64,000 nucleotides of DNA from Beijerinckiaceae bacterium RH AL1 (GTDB taxonomy: Bacteria > Pseudomonadota > Alphaproteobacteria > Rhizobiales > Beijerinckiaceae), in assembly GCA_901457705.2 (NCBI GenBank), contig LR590083.2:3534597-3598596 (forward strand), given 5' to 3'. A program made the position numbers and the translations under genes. The notes beneath the pieces are model-generated. The model saw only the letters and a list, made by a program, of their open reading frames with translations, made no database searches and had not been told where the DNA came from. Of the stretch, positions 38,974-53,128 are shown one piece after another (the stretch's first letter is position 1; the number at the start of each line of letters is the position of its first letter).

Positions 38974-39399
38974 ATGCCGTACCTGCAGCTCGATACCCCG
39001 TTCACACATTCCGTCGATGCGAAGCGCCATCTCGCCAAGCGCCTCGGCGAGATCTACTCGGTCGAGATGGCGTCGAACGTGAACCGCCTGACCGTCGCCA
39101 TCCGCGAGCTCGGCGAGGGCGGCTGCTGGCGCTGCGGCGACGGCGAGCCCTACCCCGCCGGCATCCTGATGTGCGACATCCGCATCGGCCGCAGCGCGGA
39201 AAAGCGCGAGGCGCTGGCCTGGAAGCTCGTCGCGGCCTGCCAGGAGATCCTTGGCTTCACCAAGGACAACCTCAATCTCGAGTTCACGCAGCACGCCGGC
39301 GACGAGATGTTCCACACCCGCTACGGCGGCCTCAGCGACGAGTGGCGTGAGGGCGAGCCCGATGCGTTCGACACGCTGGCACCGTCACCGGATAGGTAG
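38974..39399 (+). CDS. Tautomerase superfamily protein
   Basis: 141 residues. After Met removal the N-terminal residue would be Pro (MPYLQLDTPF), the catalytic base of 4-oxalocrotonate tautomerase/MIF-like enzymes; the middle (SNVNRLTVAIRELGEGGCWRC) and DIRIGRSAEKREALAW fit a longer tautomerase subgroup. The ribosome-binding site AGGAGG is 5 bases before the ATG. Cysteines in GCWRCGDGEPYPAG are unusual and might bind a metal. It probably isomerises an unsaturated or dicarbonyl acid; substrate unknown. Confidence 0.75.
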   Translation: MPYLQLDTPFTHSVDAKRHLAKRLGEIYSVEMASNVNRLTVAIRELGEGGCWRCGDGEPYPAGILMCDIRIGRSAEKREALAWKLVAACQEILGFTKDNLNLEFTQHAGDEMFHTRYGGLSDEWREGEPDAFDTLAPSPDR

Positions 39400-39518
39400 G
39401 CGCCGCTTTCAGCGGAGCCGCCCTTTCGACGCCAGCCTGAGAGACAGCCGCACCGCAACCACCTTCCTCGTTCTTGTCAAAACCTGCATATGCAGATAAC
39501 TTGCTCGCGGAGGTGTTC

Positions 39519-40847
39519 ATGGCTCTTCTCGACGATCATCCGACCGTTCGCGCCGTCCGCGCGCGCCCCGCGGCGACGGCGCCCGCGAGCATCGACGCCG
39601 ATCGCCTTCTGCGCATCTGTCGCGAGGCCGGCGCCGACGATGTCGGCTTCGTCTCGATCGACCGCGACGAGGTCGCCTCGGAACGCCCGCACGCCCTGGC
39701 CGCGCTCGTCGGCACGCGCACCTTCGTCTCGATCGTGACGCGGCTGCATCGCGAGGACATCCGCACGCCGATGCGCTCGGTCGGCAACCTCGAATTCCAC
39801 CGCTCCTATCATCACGTGAACGACGTCGCGCACGCGATCGCCACGGCGCTCGAGCGCGAAGGCATCCGCGCGCTCAATCCCTCCGCCGGCTTTCCGATGG
39901 AGATGGACCGCTTCCCCGGCCGCATCTGGGTCGTCTCGCACAAGCCGATCGCCGTCGCCGCGGGCCTCGGCCAGGTCGGCATCCACCGCAATGTCATCCA
40001 CCCAAGGTTCGGCAGCTTCATCGCGCTCGGGACGATCCTCGTCGCGGCCGATGTCGACGCTGAGACGCACCCCGTCGCGTTCAACCCCTGCCTCGAATGC
40101 AAGCTTTGCGTCGCGGCCTGCCCCGTCGGCGCGATCGAGCCGGACGGCTATTTCAACTTCTCCGCCTGCGCGACGCACAATTATCGCGAGTTCATGGGCG
40201 GCTTCAGCGACTGGACCGAGACGATCGCCGACGCCAAGGACGGGCTCGCCCTGCAGAAGAGCCTGCCGCCCTCCGAGCAGGCATCGATGTGGCAGAGCCT
40301 GTCGTTCGGCGCGAACTACAAGGCGGCCTATTGCATCGCCGTCTGTCCCGCCGGCGAGGACGTCATCGGCCCCTATCTCGAGGACAAAGGCGGCTTCAAG
40401 CGCGACGTCCTCAAGCCGCTGACCGACAAGCTCGAGCCCGTCTACGTCGTCGCCGGCACCGACGCCGAGGCACACGTGGAGAAGCGCTTCCCGCACAAGA
40501 CGCGCAGGCGCGTGCGCCCGACCTTGCGGGCGCAGAGCGTCCCCGGCTTTCTCATGGGGATCAAGCTGACCTTCCAGCGCGCCAAGGCCGCCGATCTGTC
40601 GGCCACCTATCACTTCGTCTTCACCGGCAAGGAGGCGCAGGACGCGACGATCCGCATCCACGCGCGCGATCTCACCGTGACGCCGGGGCTCGTCGGCACG
40701 CCGGACCTCGTCGTGCGCGTCGACAGCACCGCTTGGCTGCAGTTCGTGCGCAAGGAGCGCGGGATCGCCGGCCTTCTCGCGACCCGCAAGCTACGCCTGA
40801 AAGGCTCGCCGAAGCTGCTGCTCGCCTTCGGCCGGTGCTTCCCTTAA
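39519..40847 (+). CDS. 4Fe-4S ferredoxin / SCP2 fusion protein
   Basis: 442 residues. N-terminal two thirds resemble the iron-sulfur part of epoxyqueuosine-reductase-like proteins: Cys191, Cys194, Cys197 and Cys201 (CLECKLCVAACP), with Cys217, Cys272 and Cys276 (YCIAVCPAGE) probably completing a second cluster. The C-terminal 95 residues form an SCP2 sterol-carrier domain (TYHFVFTGKEAQDATIRI; KLRLKGSPKLLLAF). Such a fusion suggests electron transfer to a lipid-like substrate held in the SCP2 pocket. ATG at 39519 with GGAGG 5 bases upstream. The MarR gene 11 bases downstream probably regulates it. Confidence 0.78.
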   Translation: MALLDDHPTVRAVRARPAATAPASIDADRLLRICREAGADDVGFVSIDRDEVASERPHALAALVGTRTFVSIVTRLHREDIRTPMRSVGNLEFHRSYHHVNDVAHAIATALEREGIRALNPSAGFPMEMDRFPGRIWVVSHKPIAVAAGLGQVGIHRNVIHPRFGSFIALGTILVAADVDAETHPVAFNPCLECKLCVAACPVGAIEPDGYFNFSACATHNYREFMGGFSDWTETIADAKDGLALQKSLPPSEQASMWQSLSFGANYKAAYCIAVCPAGEDVIGPYLEDKGGFKRDVLKPLTDKLEPVYVVAGTDAEAHVEKRFPHKTRRRVRPTLRAQSVPGFLMGIKLTFQRAKAADLSATYHFVFTGKEAQDATIRIHARDLTVTPGLVGTPDLVVRVDSTAWLQFVRKERGIAGLLATRKLRLKGSPKLLLAFGRCFP

Positions 40848-40858
40848 GGCTCGATCGC

Positions 40859-41362
40859 ATGTCGGCGAAACCGCACGCGGCGCTCGAGATCGGCGGCCGC
40901 GACATCCGCGAGGTCAGCGGCTGCAGCTGCCTGCGCCTGCGCAAGGCGGCGCGAAAGGCGACGCAGCTCTACGAGGAAAGCCTCAAGCCTGCCGCCGTGA
41001 CGATCGGCCAGTTCGGTGTGCTCGCCAACCTTTTCGGCAGCGCCGCCATGGGCGAGGCCGGCTGTGCCATGGGGATGCTGGCGGACCGCGTCGGCGTCGA
41101 TCCGACGACGCTGAAGCGCACGCTGGCACCGCTTCTCGCCAGCGGACTTGTTGCCACGTGCGCCGGACCGGACCGACGCATCCGCCTCGTCCGCCTGACC
41201 GATGCCGGTCGTGCCAAGCTCGATATCGCAGTCCCGCTATGGGCGGCGGCGCAGGCCCGGCTCGAGGCGGCGCTCGGCGACGCTGCGAGGCGTGATCTCG
41301 ATCGCGTCGTCGCAGCCGCTTACGACAAGATGACCGGCGCCCCGCCGTCCGTCGCGACGTGA
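40859..41362 (+). CDS. MarR family transcriptional regulator
   Basis: 167 residues with a winged helix-turn-helix at about 70-130 (LADRVGVDPTTLKRTLAPLL; DRRIRLVRLTDAG). N-terminal and mid-protein cysteines (SGCSCLRLRKA; GEAGCAMGM) could sense oxidants or metals. It lies 11 bases after the iron-sulfur/SCP2 gene on the same strand, so autoregulation of that operon is likely. The ATG at 40859 is the natural start; upstream in-frame sequence lies inside the previous gene. Followed by a hairpin terminator. Confidence 0.85.
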   Translation: MSAKPHAALEIGGRDIREVSGCSCLRLRKAARKATQLYEESLKPAAVTIGQFGVLANLFGSAAMGEAGCAMGMLADRVGVDPTTLKRTLAPLLASGLVATCAGPDRRIRLVRLTDAGRAKLDIAVPLWAAAQARLEAALGDAARRDLDRVVAAAYDKMTGAPPSVAT

Positions 41363-41364
41363 GA

Positions 41365-41388
41365 CGGAGGGGCCGTAAAGCCCCTCCG
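41365..41388. terminator. Hairpin terminator between MarR gene and clpB
   Basis: Perfect 9-bp stem CGGAGGGGC (41365-41373) with GCCCCTCCG (41380-41388), loop CGTAAA, located 2 bases after the MarR stop and 17 bases beyond the clpB stop. No strong T run on either side; likely serves both convergent genes. Confidence 0.65.
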
Positions 41389-41405
41389 GTTCGACTTCAC
41401 CGACG

Positions 41406-44039
<2,634 letters not shown>

Positions 44040-44121
44040 AGTCGTACCTCCTGTCGCGTCACGCCCCGAAGCGACGCCACGCGAGATTGGATTGGCCCCG
44101 CTTGGCGGCGGCCTTTTCGAG

Positions 44122-44150
44122 AAATGGGGTGCGGCAAGCGGGCCGTTAAG
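44122..44150 (-). promoter_or_regulatory. Possible sigma-32 (RpoH) promoter of clpB
   Basis: On the minus strand CTTAAC (-35-like, 44150-44145) is followed after 15 bases by CCCCATTT (-10-like, 44129-44122), close to the heat-shock pattern CTTGAA with CCCCAT. It lies about 83 bases before the clpB start. Fits clpB being a heat-shock gene; not proven. Confidence 0.4.
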
Positions 44151-44191
44151 AGGCCGAAGACACGAATGTTCGGGGCTGACGAACGCGCCCG

Positions 44192-44373
44192 TCCTTTTCC
44201 CGCTTGCGGGAGAAAGTGGCCCCGCGAAGCGGGGTCGGATGAGGGGAGCTTCCGCTTGGGCGAGAGCGGCCGCGGAAAGGCGCAGCGCATCTCTTCGTGA
44301 TTGCGCGAGGTGGCGACGCCCCTCATCCGACCCGACTTCGTCGGGCCACCTTCTCCCGCAAGCGGGAGAAGGG
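44192..44373. repeat. Palindromic intergenic repeat, copy 4 (inverted pair)
   Basis: Same family as at 8872, 11386 and 14925. The left unit (44192-44246, TTTTCCCGCTTGCGGGAGAA and onward to GATGAGGGG) is slightly diverged, followed by a spacer of about 70 bp and the inverted unit from CCCCTCATC (44319) to GCGGGAGAAGGG (44373). The clpB-leuS gap of 340 bp consists of this repeat plus the clpB promoter region. The right arm adjoins the leuS stop and so has no start codon to serve here. Confidence 0.88.
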
Positions 44374-44379
44374 AAGCGC

Positions 44380-47031
44380 CTACACCACGATGTTGACGAT
44401 GCGGCCGGGGACGACGATCAGCTTCTTCGCCGGCTTGCCGTCGAGCGCGCGCTGGACGGCATCGAGCGCGAGCGCCGCCGCCTCGACCTGCGCCTTCGTC
44501 GCGTCGCGGGGCACGACGACCTCCGCGCGCTTCTTGCCGTTGACCTGCACCGGCAGCGTCAGCGTGTCCTCGACGACGAGGTCGGGATCGCCGACCGGCC
44601 AAGCCGCCTCGGCGACGAGGCCGTCGCGCCCGATCGCCTGCCAGCAGCTCTCGGCGAGATGCGGCATCATCGGCGCGATGAGCTGGACCAGGACGTCCGC
44701 CGCCTCGCGGAAGGCGAAGCGCAGGTCGTCGCCGATCTCCGGCGTCTCGACGGCGCCGATGGCGGCGGAAAGCTTGTTGACGAGATCGTAGATGCGGGCG
44801 AGCGCGGTGTTGAAGTGCAGCGCCTCGATGTCCTCGCCGACCTTGAGCAGCGCGCCGTGCGTCGCCTTGCGTACCTCGGCCGCCGGGCCGCCCATCTCCG
44901 CCGGCCCCGCCGTTCCGGGGTTCGCCGCGACGCCGGCCAGCTCGTGCACGAGGCGCCACACGCGCTGCTGGAACTTGGCCGCGCCCTGCACGCCCTGCTC
45001 GGTCCACTGCACGTCGCGCTCGGGCGGCGAGTCGGAGAGCATGAACCAGCGCGCGGTGTCGGCGCCGAAGCTCGCGATGATCTCGTCGGGGTCGACGACG
45101 TTCTTCTTCGACTTCGACATCTTCTCGACCGCGCCGATCGTCACCGGCGTGTCGTCGGACACGCGGACGGCGACACGCGCGTCGGCCGGCCCCTCGAAGC
45201 GGACGTCCGCCGGCAACACCCAGTTGCCCTTGGCGTCGCGGTAGGTCTCGTGCGTGACCATGCCCTGCGTGAAGAGGCCGGCGAACGGCTCGCCGACGCC
45301 CTCGGCATGGCCGGTCGCCGCCATCGCGCGGGTGAAGAAGCGCGAGTAGAGCAGGTGCAGGATCGCGTGCTCGATGCCGCCGATGTACTGGTCCACCGCC
45401 ATGAAGCGCTTGACGGCGGCGGGATCGGTCGGCGCCTCGGCGTCCCACGGATCGGTGAAGCGCAAAAAATACCAGGACGAGTCGACGAACGTGTCCATCG
45501 TGTCCGTCTCGCGCTTGGCCGGGCCGCCGCATTGCGGGCAGGCCACGTCGCGCCAAGTCGGATGGCGATCGAGCGGGTTGCCGGGCTGGTCGAAGGTCAC
45601 GTCCTCGGGCAGCGTGACGGGGAGGTCGGCGACCGGTACCGGGACCACGCCGCAGGCCGGGCAATGCAGGATCGGGATCGGGCAGCCCCAGTAGCGCTGG
45701 CGCGAGACGCCCCAGTCGCGCAGCCGATAGTTCACCTGCCGCTTGCCGACCGGGGCGCCGAGCAACGTCTCGTTCTCAAGCCGCCGGGCGACCTCCTCCT
45801 TGGCCTGCGGGATCTCCATGCCGTCGAGAAAGTGGGAGTTGATGAGCGTGCCGTCGCCGTCGTAGGCGACGTCCTCGATCGTGAAGTTCGCGGGGTCGAC
45901 GCCGGGCGGGCAGACCACCGGCGTCGCGCCGAGCCCGTAGGCGCGGGAAAAGTCGAGATCGCGCTGGTCGTGCGCGGGGCAGCCGAAGATCGCGCCGGTG
46001 CCGTAGTCCATCAGCACGAAGTTCGCGACATAGACCGGGAGCTGCCAGGTCTTGTCGAAGGGATGCACGACCTTGAGCCCGGTGTCGTAGCCGCGCTTCT
46101 CCGCCGTCTCGATCACCGCGACGGACGTGCCGACGGCGCGGCACTCCTGGATGAACGCGGCGAGCTTGGTGTCGCCTTCCGCCGCCGCCAGCGCCAGCGG
46201 ATGATCGGCGGCGATCGCCAGGAACTTGGCCCCGAACAGCGTGTCCGGCCGCGTCGTGTAGACCTCGATCTCGCGGGTGGCGAAGGCCTCTTGCTCCAGG
46301 GCGAAGCGCACCTTCAGGCCCTCGGAGCGGCCGATCCAGTTGCGCTGCATCAGCTTGACCTTCTCCGGCCAGCGATCGAGCGTGTCGAGGCCGGCGATCA
46401 GGTCATCGGCGAAGCGCCCGATGCGGAAGAACCACTGGGTGAGCTCGCGCTGCTCCACCGGCGCGCCAGAGCGCCAGCCACGCCCGTCGATGACCTGCTC
46501 GTTGGCGAGCACGGTCATGTCGACGGGGTCCCAGTTCACCTTGGCCTGCTTGCGGTCGACGAGGCCGGCAGCGAGGAAGTCGAGGAACAGCCGCTGCTGG
46601 TGCTTGTAGTAGGAGGGGTCGCAGGTCGCGATCTCGCGCGACCAGTCGAGCGACAGGCCCATGCTTTTGAGCTGGGCGCGCATCGTGTCGATGTTCTTGT
46701 ACGTCCAGGTCGCCGGGTGGCTGCGATTGTCGCGCGCGGCGTTCTCGGCCGGCATGCCGAACGCGTCCCAGCCCATAGGGTGCAGCACGTCGAAGCCCTT
46801 GGCCCGCTTGTAGCGCGCCACCACGTCGCCCATCGCGTAGTTGCGCACGTGCCCCATGTGAATGCGCCCCGAGGGATAGGGGAACATCTCGAGCACGTAG
46901 TACTTCGGCTTGGCGTTCGTCGAGCCTGCGGCGCTTTCCGGGGCCGCGCCGGTGCGGAAGATGCCGCGCTCGTCCCAGATCTTCTGCCAGTGCGGTTCGG
47001 TCTCGCGGGCGTTGTAGCGCTCGATGGTCAT
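44380..47031 (-). CDS. leuS: Leucyl-tRNA synthetase
   Basis: 883 residues, class I synthetase. The HIGH motif appears as HMGH in [14 protein letters not shown], the KMSKS loop in [14 protein letters not shown], and the CP1 editing domain sits between them with CPAHDQRD. Zinc-type cysteines are in HCPACGVV and ACPQCGG. It attaches leucine to tRNA-Leu. ATG at 47031. The palindromic repeat abuts its 3' end. Confidence 0.98.
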   Translation of the reverse strand: MTIERYNARETEPHWQKIWDERGIFRTGAAPESAAGSTNAKPKYYVLEMFPYPSGRIHMGHVRNYAMGDVVARYKRAKGFDVLHPMGWDAFGMPAENAARDNRSHPATWTYKNIDTMRAQLKSMGLSLDWSREIATCDPSYYKHQQRLFLDFLAAGLVDRKQAKVNWDPVDMTVLANEQVIDGRGWRSGAPVEQRELTQWFFRIGRFADDLIAGLDTLDRWPEKVKLMQRNWIGRSEGLKVRFALEQEAFATREIEVYTTRPDTLFGAKFLAIAADHPLALAAAEGDTKLAAFIQECRAVGTSVAVIETAEKRGYDTGLKVVHPFDKTWQLPVYVANFVLMDYGTGAIFGCPAHDQRDLDFSRAYGLGATPVVCPPGVDPANFTIEDVAYDGDGTLINSHFLDGMEIPQAKEEVARRLENETLLGAPVGKRQVNYRLRDWGVSRQRYWGCPIPILHCPACGVVPVPVADLPVTLPEDVTFDQPGNPLDRHPTWRDVACPQCGGPAKRETDTMDTFVDSSWYFLRFTDPWDAEAPTDPAAVKRFMAVDQYIGGIEHAILHLLYSRFFTRAMAATGHAEGVGEPFAGLFTQGMVTHETYRDAKGNWVLPADVRFEGPADARVAVRVSDDTPVTIGAVEKMSKSKKNVVDPDEIIASFGADTARWFMLSDSPPERDVQWTEQGVQGAAKFQQRVWRLVHELAGVAANPGTAGPAEMGGPAAEVRKATHGALLKVGEDIEALHFNTALARIYDLVNKLSAAIGAVETPEIGDDLRFAFREAADVLVQLIAPMMPHLAESCWQAIGRDGLVAEAAWPVGDPDLVVEDTLTLPVQVNGKKRAEVVVPRDATKAQVEAAALALDAVQRALDGKPAKKLIVVPGRIVNIVV

Positions 47032-47097
47032 GCTGCTCGGTGTCGGTGCGGCTGTGCTGGAGGGGCGCAGACAGCACGGTTTTCCGACCTGAGCAAC

Positions 47098-47121
47098 CGA
47101 GGCGGCCCCCGGGCCGCCTCG
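47098..47121. terminator. GC hairpin between glgX and leuS
   Basis: Ten-base-pair stem CGAGGCGGCC (47098-47107) with GGCCGCCTCG (47112-47121), 4-base loop. It lies 35 bases past the glgX stop and before the leuS start on the minus strand. No T tract, so termination is only likely. Confidence 0.45.
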
Positions 47122-47155
47122 TAGCTTACAGAGGAAGAGCGACCAGACCGCCTCT

Positions 47156-49329
<2,174 letters not shown>

Positions 49330-49454
49330 ACGCGTGGGGTCCCCGTTGAAGCCGGCAAACTAGGCTGTTGCGAGCATCGTTCCAGCCTGTCTCCGCTGGA
49401 CGCAGACAGATCGTCACCCCATGTGGCGGGCTCGCCTCATGCCGGGAGAGAAAC

Positions 49455-49961
49455 GTGTCGGACGTGCCGCAGCCCGATGAAGAGACCTTGGCTTTCGCCG
49501 CCCGCGTCTTCGATCTCGCGCGCCATGGCGAGCCGGAGGAGATGGCCGGTCTGCTCGCCAACGGCCTGCCCCCGGACATGCGCAACGACAAGGGCGACAG
49601 CCTGCTGATGCTCGCCGCCTACAACGGCAACGCGCCCATGGTCTACGCCTTGCTCCGGCATGGCGCCCAGCCCGACCGCATGAACGACAGCGGCCAGACC
49701 CCGCTGATGGGCGTCTGCTTCAAGGGCGAGACGGCGATCGCGCGGATGCTGCTTGCGCAAGGCGCCGCGGCCGATGGCCCGGAAGGCAGCGACCGCTCGC
49801 CGCTTATGACCGCCGCGATGTTCGACAGGGTCGAGATCGTCGAGCTGCTGCTGGCGAACGGCGCCGACCCCGCGCGGAAGGACGGCAGCGGCCTGTCGGC
49901 CGCCGATCTCGCACGCTCGATGGGCGCCAAGCGCGTCCTCGCGTTGCTCGAGAAGGCTTGA
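49455..49961 (+). CDS. Ankyrin repeat protein
   Basis: 168 residues. A leading helix is followed by three to four ankyrin repeats (DSLLMLAAYNGNAPMVYALL; QTPLMGVCFKGETAIARMLL; SPLMTAAMFDRVEIVELLLA; final capped repeat DGSGLSAADLARSMG). No signal peptide, so a cytoplasmic protein-binding module. GTG start at 49455 with GGGAG 8 bases upstream. Small ankyrin proteins of this type sit next to catalase in some bacteria, but no such partner is seen here. It is convergent with the AmpG-like gene. Confidence 0.85.
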   Translation: MSDVPQPDEETLAFAARVFDLARHGEPEEMAGLLANGLPPDMRNDKGDSLLMLAAYNGNAPMVYALLRHGAQPDRMNDSGQTPLMGVCFKGETAIARMLLAQGAAADGPEGSDRSPLMTAAMFDRVEIVELLLANGADPARKDGSGLSAADLARSMGAKRVLALLEKA

Positions 49962-49963
49962 GC

Positions 49964-51430
49964 TCAGCCGGCGGGCGCCGCCTCGCGGGCCGCCTGCGTG
50001 CTGACGCTGCGCTGGCGCGCCCAAACGAGCAGGCATAGCAGGGTCACCGGGATGCCGATCGTCGAGCTGGCCGTGAAGAAGGCCGGGAAGCCGATCGCCT
50101 TGACCGCGTCGCCCGAGAAGCCGCCGAAGAATTTTCCGAGCAGCGCATAGAGCGACGAGAGCAGCGCATATTGGCTCGCCGCGAAGGCCGGCGTCGTCAG
50201 CGACGACATGTAGGCGATGAGCGCGGCGCCGGCGAAGCTGCCGGCGAAGCTCTCGACCGAGACGGCCAGCGCCAGAAGCGGCAGGCTCTTGCCCGACGCC
50301 GCGAGCAGCGCGAGCGCGAGATGCGACGACGAGGCCGCGATGCCGCCGACAATGAGGGCCGGCATCAGGCCGAAGCGGGTGATCGTGAAGCCGCCGGCGA
50401 AGGCGCCGGCGATGCCGATCCAGATCGCATAGAACTTGGTCATCGTCGCGATCTCGCTCTTCGAGAAGCCGAGCTTGATGTAGAGCGGGTTGGCCATAAC
50501 GCCGGTGAGGAAGTCCGGCAGGCGGTAGAGCGCGACGAGGAGGAGCATGGCGACAAGGAGCCAGCCGAAGCGCAGTGCCAGCTCGACGATCGGCGCGATG
50601 TAGCTGCGCATGGCCGGCTTCGCCAGAAGCTCCTCCGCCATGATGCTTAAGAAGACCGCCAGAGCCGTCATCACAAGCGCAAGGGCCCACGGATTCAGCC
50701 AGCCGATGATCTTCAACGTGCTGAACAGCATCGCGCACAGGACGAAAACGCCGATCCGGAAGCCGCGAACGATGGCTGGCGTCGGCACGAAGTCGTGAAC
50801 GGCGCGCTCGGCCTTGTCGCGCGTCGGCTGCGGCGAGGAAGCAAAGCAGGCGACGATGCCGACCGGCACCAGGCACGCCATTGACAGATAGGCCGTGCGC
50901 CAGCCCGCGAAGTCGGCGATGTAGAGCGTAAGCGCGCCCGCACAGAGCAGGCCGAGCCGATAACCGAAGTTCGAGGTCGCGGCCATGACGCCTTGCGCCT
51001 CCGGCGGTGCAGCGTCGATGCGCCAGCCGTCGATAGCGATGTCCTGCGTCGCCGCGCAGAAGGCGGTGAAGGTTGCGATGACGATGAGGAAGGCGAAGCC
51101 GTGGGTGGGGTCGGCGAAGGCCTGTCCTACAAGGCCCGCTGCAATGCCGAGCTGAGCGACGAGCATCCAGGCACGCCGCCGCCCGAGCAGCCGCGAGAGA
51201 CCCGGCACATCGAACTCATCGATCACGGGCGACCAAAGGAACTTCGTGGAATAGCAGAGCCCGACCCAGCTCGCATGGCCGACCGTCTCGATCGGAACCT
51301 TGGCCTCTGTAAGCCGCACCAGCTGCGTCCCGAGCACGAGCAGGAACGGCAGCCCCGACGAGAAGCCGAGCGCCAGCATGAGCGCGAGCGTCCTGTCGGA
51401 GAGGATGGCCTTGAGGCTTGGGCGATTCAT
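49964..51430 (-). CDS. MFS transporter, AmpG-like muropeptide permease
   Basis: 488 residues, about 12-14 hydrophobic segments. The N-terminal LMLALGFSSGLPFLLVLGTQ and the loop STKFLWSPVIDEFDVP followed by LGRRRAWML match AmpG-type permeases, which import GlcNAc-anhMurNAc peptides from peptidoglycan turnover; ATQDIAIDGWRI is also characteristic. ATG at 51430. It is convergent with the ankyrin gene by 2 bases. AmpG in the strict sense is likely but other MFS substrates cannot be excluded. Confidence 0.85.
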   Translation of the reverse strand: MNRPSLKAILSDRTLALMLALGFSSGLPFLLVLGTQLVRLTEAKVPIETVGHASWVGLCYSTKFLWSPVIDEFDVPGLSRLLGRRRAWMLVAQLGIAAGLVGQAFADPTHGFAFLIVIATFTAFCAATQDIAIDGWRIDAAPPEAQGVMAATSNFGYRLGLLCAGALTLYIADFAGWRTAYLSMACLVPVGIVACFASSPQPTRDKAERAVHDFVPTPAIVRGFRIGVFVLCAMLFSTLKIIGWLNPWALALVMTALAVFLSIMAEELLAKPAMRSYIAPIVELALRFGWLLVAMLLLVALYRLPDFLTGVMANPLYIKLGFSKSEIATMTKFYAIWIGIAGAFAGGFTITRFGLMPALIVGGIAASSSHLALALLAASGKSLPLLALAVSVESFAGSFAGAALIAYMSSLTTPAFAASQYALLSSLYALLGKFFGGFSGDAVKAIGFPAFFTASSTIGIPVTLLCLLVWARQRSVSTQAAREAAPAG

Positions 51431-51512
51431 CTCGGCCTGATATCGCACGCCCGCTCGGCTTCGTCACAGCGCTTCGCCGACGATAGCCGCCCGCATGCAC
51501 AGAGGAGACCGC

Positions 51513-52085
51513 ATGACCCGTGCCCTGAAGCTTGCGATCGGCCTCGGCGTGCTCGTCGTGGTCCTCGTCGCCGGGATCTACGGGTATCGCGCGGTGATGC
51601 TGTCGGAGGGCCGCACGCCGGAGGGCTACCAGCTGCTCACGTCGATGCCGGGCGCCGCGAGCTTCGCGCCGGAGCATCCGCCGGCCGTGCCGGTGCTCGA
51701 GAACGAGTCGCCCGACAAGCTCGCCGTCGACTTCGGCTATCGCGTCGCCGGCATCTCGTACTCGTACTCGCTGTCGCTCGACTTCCAGCCTAACGGCGAC
51801 CAGGGCAAAGCGAAGGTCGTCGCCCGCCATTCGAGCCGTGAGGGCAGCGTCGAATCCTCGGCCACGCGCTTCTGGGACGCGCCGCGCCAAGCGTACGCCG
51901 TTGCCCTGCAGGACACGTTCGACATCGACCCGGCCGTGCCCTCGCTCTGCATCAAGGCGGTGATCGGCCCGGAGCGCGCGCGTTACGACCTTTCGCACGC
52001 CTCGATCTGCGTCGCGCAGCGGGACGGCAAGGGGAACTGCCACCCCGAGACGCTCGCCTGCGGCTTGATTCGCCAGCGTTCGTAA
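51513..52085 (+). CDS. Membrane-anchored periplasmic protein of unknown function
   Basis: 190 residues. One N-terminal hydrophobic helix (about 6-26, uncleaved or signal anchor) and a mature part with beta-strand-rich sequence (VAGISYSYSLSLDFQPNGD) and a C-terminal cysteine pattern (SLCIKAVI; ASICVAQ; GNCHPETLACG) that could form two disulfides. No family recognised. AGAGGAG lies 5 bases upstream of the ATG. Located between the permease and the BTLCP genes; it might be a small envelope protein. Confidence 0.6.
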   Translation: MTRALKLAIGLGVLVVVLVAGIYGYRAVMLSEGRTPEGYQLLTSMPGAASFAPEHPPAVPVLENESPDKLAVDFGYRVAGISYSYSLSLDFQPNGDQGKAKVVARHSSREGSVESSATRFWDAPRQAYAVALQDTFDIDPAVPSLCIKAVIGPERARYDLSHASICVAQRDGKGNCHPETLACGLIRQRS

Positions 52086-52359
52086 GACCTTGCAGGGTTG
52101 CGCCGATCGTTTTCACCCGGCGTTCACGCTAAAATCGCGCGGCGGCAAGAAATGTGGCCCGCAGGAGGCGCCGTTAACTCGTTAAGCCGCGCTCGCGCCC
52201 CCGTTAACCAATGTCAGCTCGAGCAATATCAAGCGCTTAGCCCACATCCGACGCCCACGGGTTGGTTAATCCGAAACGCGAGAATTCGACGGATTTTCTT
52301 GCGCCGCCGCTGACGCGCCAAACCGCACTCTTGCCCCATCGAAACGGGGCTGTCCTCAA

Positions 52360-53016
52360 GTGCGTACCGGCGTCTTCAAGACCATCGTCATCGCGGCCTG
52401 CCTGATCCTCGGGCTTCTCGCGGCGCGCAATGCGGACGCGCAGGACCTCAAGCTTGCCGACATGCAGGCGAGCTGGGCGCCGATCGGCGAGACGACCCGC
52501 GTCCCCTACGGCTGGGCCGACCTCTGCGGCCGCCAGCCGCAGGAGTGCCAGGTCGACGTGCTCGACCCGGTCGACCTGCGCTTGACCGAGAAGACCGCCA
52601 AGATCCTCGAGGCGATCAATGCCAAGGTGAACGCGGAGATCACGCCCGTGTCGAACTATGCCCACTGGGGCACCGTGCTCGACCACTGGGACTACCCCAC
52701 CGACAGCAAGGGCGACTGCAAGATCTACGCGCTGTGGAAGCGCAAGCTGCTCATCGACATCGGCTTTCCGCGCCAGGCGCTGCTGATGACCATCGTCCGC
52801 GATCTCGACGGCAACGGCCATACGATCCTCACTGTCAAGACCGACCACGGCGACTTCGTGCTCGACAACATGGTCGGCGACATCCGCCCCTGGGACGCCA
52901 CCGGCTACACCTACGTGAAGCGCCAGTCGCAGTCCGACCCCAACGTGTGGGTCTCGATCCTGCCGCCCGCGAACCGCGCCGTCGCCGGCCTCTCCAGCGA
53001 GCGCGGCGTCAACTGA
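52360..53016 (+). CDS. Transglutaminase-like cysteine proteinase, BTLCP family (copy 1)
   Basis: 218 residues with a signal peptide (about 1-27). Predicted catalytic triad Cys120 (GDCKIYALWKR), His154 (GNGHTILTV) and Asp169 (FVLDNM). BTLCP proteins are periplasmic and may cleave or crosslink proteins; a LapG-like protease role in adhesin release is known for related proteins, but is not shown here. GTG start at 52360. The 274-bp upstream gap contains several TTAACC-like half-sites but no perfect CtrA box. A close paralogue follows. Confidence 0.87.
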   Translation: MRTGVFKTIVIAACLILGLLAARNADAQDLKLADMQASWAPIGETTRVPYGWADLCGRQPQECQVDVLDPVDLRLTEKTAKILEAINAKVNAEITPVSNYAHWGTVLDHWDYPTDSKGDCKIYALWKRKLLIDIGFPRQALLMTIVRDLDGNGHTILTVKTDHGDFVLDNMVGDIRPWDATGYTYVKRQSQSDPNVWVSILPPANRAVAGLSSERGVN

Positions 53017-53049
53017 CGCGGCCGGCGGCCCAAGGGCGCCGCGGCCCCG

Positions 53050-53065
53050 TTAACTCTCCCTTAAC
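53050..53065. promoter_or_regulatory. Perfect CtrA-type box upstream of BTLCP copy 2
   Basis: TTAA, 7 bases, TTAAC, the full consensus of the alphaproteobacterial cell-cycle regulator CtrA, located 64 bases before the ATG of the second BTLCP gene. In a window of about 70% GC this AT-rich spaced motif is notable. Binding is inferred. Confidence 0.5.
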
Positions 53066-53128
53066 CAATCGATTGACCCCGCCCCCCATTTGACACGAAA
53101 CTGCCTTGGTCAGACGGGGGTCGGGTGC

